From contig NZ_CP107929.1 in the NCBI RefSeq assembly GCF_036017915.1, positions 124,001-188,000 on the forward strand: DNA of 64,000 nt, in the 5' to 3' direction. Under the pieces are notes generated by a model. That model did no database searches, was not told the DNA's origin, and saw only the letters and a list, made by a program, of their open reading frames with translations. Position numbers and translations under genes: made by a program. Each line of letters opens with the position of its first letter. The stretch's first letter is position 1. Origin of the DNA: Micromonospora sp. NBC_00421. Lineage in GTDB: Bacteria; Actinomycetota; Actinomycetes; Mycobacteriales; Micromonosporaceae. Positions 59,767 through 64,000 of this stretch are shown in pieces.

Positions 59767-61229
59767 TGCGCACCAAGGTGCCCCCGGTCGCCTGCATCGG
59801 CGAGCCCCGGCTCACCGCCGGCTTCGCCGAGTACGGCCGGCTCGACCTGATGGCACACGAGATGGAGCACGGCCCGATCGGCCCGATGGAACCCGCCAAC
59901 CTGCTCCGGCTGGCCGAGGCCATCCAGCTCAAGGGCAAGGGCGGGGCCGGCTTCCCGTTCTACCGCAAGTTCAAGGCGGTGCTGGAGTCCTGCGAACGGC
60001 AGGACCTGCCCGCCGTGGTGGTGGTCAACGCCACCGAGGGGGAACCGGCGAGTTGGAAGGACAAGGTGCTGCTCACCCGGGCCCCGCACCTGATCCTCGA
60101 CGGTGCCGCGCTGTCCGCCTACGCGTTGGACGCCGAGGAGATCGTGCTCTGCGTCGCCGACGACCTGATCGGCCGGGACTCGCTCACCGAGGCCCTCGCC
60201 GAACGCCGGATGCCGGTGCCCACCACCATCGTCACCGTGCCGCACCGGTTCATCTCCGGTGAGGGTGGCGCGCTGGTCAACGGCATCAACGGGCTGCCGC
60301 ACATCCCGCCGGGCACCAAGAAGCGGTCCAGCGATTCGGGCGTACGCAACCTGCCCACCCTGCTCTCCAACGCCGAGACGTACGCCCAGGTGGCCATCGC
60401 CGCCCGGCTCGGCCCGTACGAGTACGCGGCGCTCGGCACCGACGACGAGCCGGGCACCGTGCTGCTCACCGTGACCGGCCAGGCCAAGCGCGCCGCCGTG
60501 GTGGAGTGCGCCGCCGGTACCCCGCTGCGGGACATCCTCGAACTGTGCGAGGTGCCGGAGGGGCCGGGCATCCTGATGGGCGGCTACCACGGTCGCTGGA
60601 TCACCTGGGAGGCGGCGCAGCGGGCCGAGATCACCCGCAAGAGCCTCACCAGCGTCGGCGGCACCCTGGGCGCGGGCATCATCATCCCGCTCGGCCGGGA
60701 CACCTGCCCGCTCGGCGAGGCCGCCCAGGTGGTCCGCTACCTGGCCGGGGAGTCCGCCGGTCAGTGCGGGCCGTGCAAGCGGGGCCTGCCCGACCTGGCC
60801 CGCGCCGTCGACCTGGCGGTCTCCGGCAGCGCCCCGGTGGAGGTCGTCCGGGCCGCCGCCGGCGACGTGAAGGGCCGGGGCGCGTGCAGCCACCCCGACG
60901 GCACCTCCCGCTTCGCGCTCTCCGCGATGGAGGTGTTCGCCGACGACCTGCGGCAGCACACCACAGGTGAGGGGTGCGGCAAACGGGTCAAGGGCGTGAT
61001 GGGGCTGCCCGGCGCCCCCGACGCCAACCCCCGGATGCTCACCCTGGACTGGTCCCGCTGTGACGGGCACGGGCTCTGCGCCCACGTCGTGCCGGACTTC
61101 ATCCGGCTCGACGCCAACGGATACCCCGCCTTTCCGCCCACCCCCGTGCCGACCTGGCTGAAGGAGGGGGCGATGAAGGCCGTCAAGGTCTGCCCCGAAC
61201 TCGCGCTGCGGCTGGTCGAGGTCAAGTAG
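59763..61229 (+). CDS. NuoF-like subunit fused to a ferredoxin
   Basis: A 488-residue protein. The NuoF/HoxF-like flavin and NADH domain has GKGGAGFPFYRKF, VVVNATEGEPASWKDK, RFISGEGGALVNGINGLPHIPP, and the iron-sulfur motif SAGQCGPCKRG with a further Cys in RGACSHPDG. A C-terminal ferredoxin-like domain (about 415-488) has WSRCDGHGLCAHVVPDFIRLD and KVCPEL, matching a 3Fe-4S ferredoxin. The protein would take electrons from NAD(P)H or another donor to the membrane cytochrome. GTG 59763 or ATG 59766 may be the start. No NuoE or NuoG partner is nearby, so it is not part of respiratory complex I. Confidence 0.85.
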   Translation: MMRTKVPPVACIGEPRLTAGFAEYGRLDLMAHEMEHGPIGPMEPANLLRLAEAIQLKGKGGAGFPFYRKFKAVLESCERQDLPAVVVVNATEGEPASWKDKVLLTRAPHLILDGAALSAYALDAEEIVLCVADDLIGRDSLTEALAERRMPVPTTIVTVPHRFISGEGGALVNGINGLPHIPPGTKKRSSDSGVRNLPTLLSNAETYAQVAIAARLGPYEYAALGTDDEPGTVLLTVTGQAKRAAVVECAAGTPLRDILELCEVPEGPGILMGGYHGRWITWEAAQRAEITRKSLTSVGGTLGAGIIIPLGRDTCPLGEAAQVVRYLAGESAGQCGPCKRGLPDLARAVDLAVSGSAPVEVVRAAAGDVKGRGACSHPDGTSRFALSAMEVFADDLRQHTTGEGCGKRVKGVMGLPGAPDANPRMLTLDWSRCDGHGLCAHVVPDFIRLDANGYPAFPPTPVPTWLKEGAMKAVKVCPELALRLVEVK

Positions 61230-61269
61230 CACCGTCGAGGCCACCGAGCACCACCGAGAGGAGAATCGG

Positions 61270-61899
61270 ATGCGGTCGTCGTACCCCAGGAACCGGCCGG
61301 GAGGCCGCCCGGCCGCCCGGCTCGCCGTCGCCGCCACCCTGGCCGGCACCCTGCTGGCCGCCTCGGCGTGCGCCGTCGGGCCGACGTCGGCGCAACCCGC
61401 CGCCGAGGTCGCCGTGCCGGTCGCCACCTCGTCGCCGTTGTCCGCCGAGCCGACCCCGACCGGCGTACCCGGCACGACCGGCGCACCCGCCCCGGTGCCC
61501 GACGCGCTGCGCTTCACCGCAAAGACCCTCCACGGTACGGCGTTCTCCGCCGCCACCCTGGCCGGCCGCCCGGTGGTGCTCTGGTTCTGGGCGCCGTGGT
61601 GCGCCACCTGCGCCAGCCAGGCGTGGACGGTCGCCGAGATCGCCCCGAAGTACCGGGACACCGTGCCGATCGTCGGGGTGGCCGGCCTCGGCGAGCAGAA
61701 GGCCATGCGCAGCTTCGTCACCGAGTTCGACCTTGCCGGAACCACCCAGATCGACGACCGGGCCGGCGCGCTGTGGCGGCGCTTCGAGGTCGTCGAACAG
61801 AGCACCTTCCTGATCATCGATCGGGACGGGAAGGTCGTCCACCAGGGCTTCCTCGACGGTGAGGACCTGACCCGCCGGGTCGCCGCGCTGGCCGGCTGA
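61270..61899 (+). CDS. TlpA-like thioredoxin lipoprotein
   Basis: A 209-residue lipoprotein. The lipobox LAASAC places the lipidated Cys near residue 35; a Pro/Thr spacer then leads into a thioredoxin fold (about 80-209). The catalytic motif is WCATC in VVLWFWAPWCATCASQ, with the cis-Pro region EQSTFLIIDRDGKVV. It reduces or oxidises disulfides outside the membrane. It is followed by CcdA with a 1-bp overlap, the partner that passes electrons across the membrane. Ribosome site gagaggagaa. Confidence 0.92.
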   Translation: MRSSYPRNRPGGRPAARLAVAATLAGTLLAASACAVGPTSAQPAAEVAVPVATSSPLSAEPTPTGVPGTTGAPAPVPDALRFTAKTLHGTAFSAATLAGRPVVLWFWAPWCATCASQAWTVAEIAPKYRDTVPIVGVAGLGEQKAMRSFVTEFDLAGTTQIDDRAGALWRRFEVVEQSTFLIIDRDGKVVHQGFLDGEDLTRRVAALAG

Positions 61900-62753
61900 T
61901 GACCGGGCCGCTGCTGCTCGCGCTGACCGCCGGGATGCTCGGCGCGGTCAACCCGTGCGGCTTCGCCATGCTGCCGGCGTACCTGTCGCTGCTGGTCGCC
62001 GGGCCGGCGGACGGCCGGGGCGCGATCGGCCGGGCACTCACCGCGGCAGCCGGCCTGACCTGTGGGTACGTCGTGGTGTTCGGAGCCTTCGGGCTGGCCG
62101 TCGCACCGCTTGCCGACTGGCTGCGCCCCCGGCTGCCGTGGCTGACCGTGACGCTGGGGCTCGGCCTGCTGGCGCTCGGGTTGTGGCTGCTCGCCGGTCG
62201 CCGGCTGCCCACCCCGGGCCCGTCGACCCGCGCCCCCCGACTGACCCGCTCGCTGCCGTCCATGGCGCTGTTCGGGATGGCGTACGCGCTGGCGTCGCTG
62301 AGCTGCGCGATCGCGCCGTTCCTGGCGATCGTGGTGACCAGCCTCCAGGCCGGCTCGACCCTGCGCGGGCTGGCGCTCTTCGTCGCGTACGCGATCGGGA
62401 TGGGGTTGGTGGTGACGGTGGCGGCGCTCGGCGTGGCGCTGCTCCGCGGCCGTGTGGTACGCGGACTGCGCGGCGCCGGTGCCTGGGTGCCCCGGCTCAG
62501 CGGCCTGGTGCTGCTCGTCGCCGGCGGCTACGTCGCCTGGTACGGCTGGTACGAGGTCCGGCTCGCCCAGGGCCGGCACGACGCGTTCGGCGACCCGGTG
62601 GTCGTCGGCGCGGCCCGGGTCCAGCGGATGCTGGTGACGGCGCTGGACACGGCCGGGCCGGTGGTGCTCGCCGGGCTGCTGGTCGGGCTGCTCGCGGTGG
62701 CGGCGCTGCTGCACCGCAACCGCACCCGGGACGGTGCCACCGAACGGGTGTGA
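61899..62753 (+). CDS. CcdA/DsbD-like cytochrome c biogenesis protein
   Basis: A 284-residue membrane protein with six or more helices. AGMLGAVNPCGFAMLPAYLSLLVAG holds the first reactive Cys; the second is in SLSCAIAPFLAIVVTSLQAGS. CcdA moves electrons from cytoplasmic thioredoxin to extracytoplasmic TlpA-like proteins. ATG 61899 overlaps the TlpA gene stop by 1 bp, which is the standard pairing. Together with the upstream cytochrome and NuoF-ferredoxin genes it makes a transmembrane redox operon. Confidence 0.92.
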   Translation: MTGPLLLALTAGMLGAVNPCGFAMLPAYLSLLVAGPADGRGAIGRALTAAAGLTCGYVVVFGAFGLAVAPLADWLRPRLPWLTVTLGLGLLALGLWLLAGRRLPTPGPSTRAPRLTRSLPSMALFGMAYALASLSCAIAPFLAIVVTSLQAGSTLRGLALFVAYAIGMGLVVTVAALGVALLRGRVVRGLRGAGAWVPRLSGLVLLVAGGYVAWYGWYEVRLAQGRHDAFGDPVVVGAARVQRMLVTALDTAGPVVLAGLLVGLLAVAALLHRNRTRDGATERV

Positions 62754-62788
62754 ACGCGGCGGGTCGGTCGTCGCCGGGGTGGTGTGTG

Positions 62789-62827
62789 CGGTGAGGGGCG
62801 GGAGCCCGGAGGCCCCGCCCCTCACCG
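62789..62827. terminator. bidirectional terminator between ccdA and serS
   Basis: Arms 62789-62802 and 62814-62827 (cggtgaggggcggg and its complement) pair perfectly over 14 bp with an 11-nt loop, between convergent stops at 62753 and 62834. Confidence 0.88.
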
Positions 62828-62833
62828 GAAGCC

Positions 62834-64000
62834 TCAGCGCAGCGGGGTGAGCCGGTCGGTGCCGAGCCGGTCGCGGAGCACCTCGGGCACCAGCACCGAG
62901 CCGTCGGGCTGCTGGAACTGCTCCAGGATGGCCGGGAAGAGCCGGCTGGTGGCAAGCGCCGAGCCGTTGAGCGTGTGCACGAAGCGGGTCTGCTTGCCGC
63001 CCGGCTCGCGGTAGCGGATGGCCGCCCGGCGGGCCTGGTAGTCACCGGCCCAGGAGACCGACGAGACCTCCTTGTACTTGCCGGTGCTCGGCATCCACAC
63101 CTCGATGTCGAGGGTCTTCTTCATCGACGCGCTGGCGTCGCCGGCGGAGAGCAGGCTGCGCTGGTAGTGCAGGCCCAGCTTCTCGACCAGGCTCTCCGCG
63201 TGGCCGAGCATCTCCTCCAGCGCCGCGTCGGCCTGCTCGGGCAGGGTGAACTGGAAGATCTCCACCTTGTTGAACTGGTGCCCCCGCACGGTGCCGCGCT
63301 CGTCGGAGTGCGAACCGGCGGCCTCCCGTCGGTAACAGGGGGTGTAGGCGAACGCCTTCAGCGGGAGCTTCGACGTCTCCAGGATCTCGTCCTGGTAGGC
63401 GCCGAGGATGGCCGTCTCCGAGGTGGGCAGCAGGAACTGCCCGCGCGGGGCGGACTCCCGGTCCAGGTGGTAGACGTCGTCGTAGAACTTGGGGAACTGG
63501 CCGGCGGCGAAACCGGCGGTGTCCAGCAGCAGGTGCGGCGGGAGCAGGAACTCGTAGCCGGCCCGCACGTGCTCGTCGATGAACCAGTTGATCAGCGCCC
63601 ACTCCAGCCGGGCACCCAGGCCGGTGTACATCCAGAAGCCGGACCCACCGAGCTTGACACCCCGCTCGTGGTCGACCAGGCCGAGCGCGCGGCTCAGCTC
63701 CACGTGGTCGCGGATCTTCTCGATGACCGGGGGCTCGCCGAAGGTCTTCACCACCCGGTTGGCCTCCTTGCCGCCGGGCACGACGTCGTCGGCGGGCAGG
63801 TTGGGCAGCTCGCTCATCGTGCCGCGCAGCCGGGACTGCACCTCGTCCAGCTGGGACTCCAGCTCGGCGAGCTGCTTACGCTCGGCGTCCGGCGCGACGG
63901 GCTCCGGCGTGGTGCCGGCCCGCTTCGCCTGCGCGTACGCCCGAGCCTCGGCCTTGCGGCGCTGCCGCTCGGCGTCGATCTCCGTGATCAGGGCACGACG
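62834..64000 (-). CDS. serS: serine-tRNA ligase, N-terminus beyond window
   Basis: The frame runs off the right edge; 388 residues are visible. The N-terminal coiled-coil arm continues in frame beyond the window edge (ALITEIDAERQRRKAEARAYAQAKRAG, then LAELESQLDEVQSRL). Class II motifs are clear: motif 2 in PCYRREAAGSHSDERGTVRGHQFNKVEIF and motif 3 in HTLNGSALATSRLFPAILEQFQ. The TSETAILGAY loop binds serine. It charges tRNA-Ser and is essential. Only a few N-terminal residues are missing. Confidence 0.97.
   Translation of the reverse strand, partial: RRALITEIDAERQRRKAEARAYAQAKRAGTTPEPVAPDAERKQLAELESQLDEVQSRLRGTMSELPNLPADDVVPGGKEANRVVKTFGEPPVIEKIRDHVELSRALGLVDHERGVKLGGSGFWMYTGLGARLEWALINWFIDEHVRAGYEFLLPPHLLLDTAGFAAGQFPKFYDDVYHLDRESAPRGQFLLPTSETAILGAYQDEILETSKLPLKAFAYTPCYRREAAGSHSDERGTVRGHQFNKVEIFQFTLPEQADAALEEMLGHAESLVEKLGLHYQRSLLSAGDASASMKKTLDIEVWMPSTGKYKEVSSVSWAGDYQARRAAIRYREPGGKQTRFVHTLNGSALATSRLFPAILEQFQQPDGSVLVPEVLRDRLGTDRLTPLR

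Noticed and set aside
1..64000. CRISPR array, integrase, transposase, rRNA operon or origin of replication
   Set aside because: No regularly spaced repeat array, transposase or integrase motif, rRNA sequence or DnaA-box cluster was seen in either strand.

Overview
The window is chromosomal DNA from a high-GC actinomycete, most likely Micromonosporaceae (Micromonospora-like). The clues are very high GC with GC-rich third codon positions, chains of 4-bp ATGA/GTGA overlaps, DUF5753/DUF397 regulator pairs, an F420-type LLM oxidoreductase, a DivIVA-domain small protein, CBM2/ricin-lectin secreted enzymes, and many leaderless starts (a TANNNT box followed by exactly 6 nt and then ATG/GTG). Genus assignment is inference; no rRNA is present.

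Layout. (1) 1-7.65 kb: an actinobacterial ebo operon (inositol-phosphate synthase tail, UbiA prenyltransferase EboC, TIM-barrel isomerase, EboA, TatD-type EboB, EboE, EboF) closed by a polyprenyl synthase. The genes are almost continuously coupled, and a 23-residue mini-ORF bridges EboE and EboF. (2) 7.65-13 kb: a 670-bp regulatory gap with two mirror-image operator-like palindromes, then two secreted proteins (glucose/sorbosone dehydrogenase and ThuA/3-keto-disaccharide hydrolase) that share a nearly identical ricin-B lectin tail. (3) 13.1-16.9 kb: NarL-type two-component system and an ABC exporter behind a 16-bp palindrome. (4) 17.2-23.4 kb: sugar-phosphate isomerase, tRNA-Asn, MMPL transporter, FAD amine-oxidase-like protein, tRNA-Met. 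(5) 23.5-31.3 kb: accessory material beside tRNA-Met (DUF488 and an unrecognised protein encoded tail to tail, a short membrane protein, an SRPBCC gene with a decapitated ArsR remnant, a LamG protein, a CE1 esterase with CBM2, a PaaX regulator).

(6) 31.3-36.2 kb is the most interesting block: a three-gene overlapping operon for a DUF559 (PD-(D/E)XK) nuclease-like protein, a winged-helix-like protein and a 1081-residue protein with two P-loop ATPase modules, the second HerA-like. It looks like an undescribed nucleic-acid-targeting, possibly antiphage, system. (7) 36.4-39.1 kb: a three-gene operon of membrane proteins of unknown function. (8) 39.4-50.6 kb: mixed metabolic and regulatory genes, including a leaderless 37-residue ORF coupled to an alditol oxidase, an HTH/ImmA-IrrE/MAB_1171c operon with a frameshift, an AraC-GyrI regulator, a site-2 protease and a prolyl oligopeptidase. 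(9) 50.8-53.7 kb: a patch of small actinomycete accessory genes with a TPR-gene relic, an XRE/DUF397 pair and a DivIVA-type trio. (10) 53.7-64 kb: hydrolase, L,D-transpeptidase and alpha-amylase genes, then a redox operon (membrane cytochrome, NuoF-ferredoxin fusion, TlpA lipoprotein, CcdA) and the 3' part of serS.

Several long stem-loop elements lie between genes. One sequence family occurs twice, 42 kb apart, with 23-bp arms. Genes were named from recognised motifs and domain order; no database search was possible.
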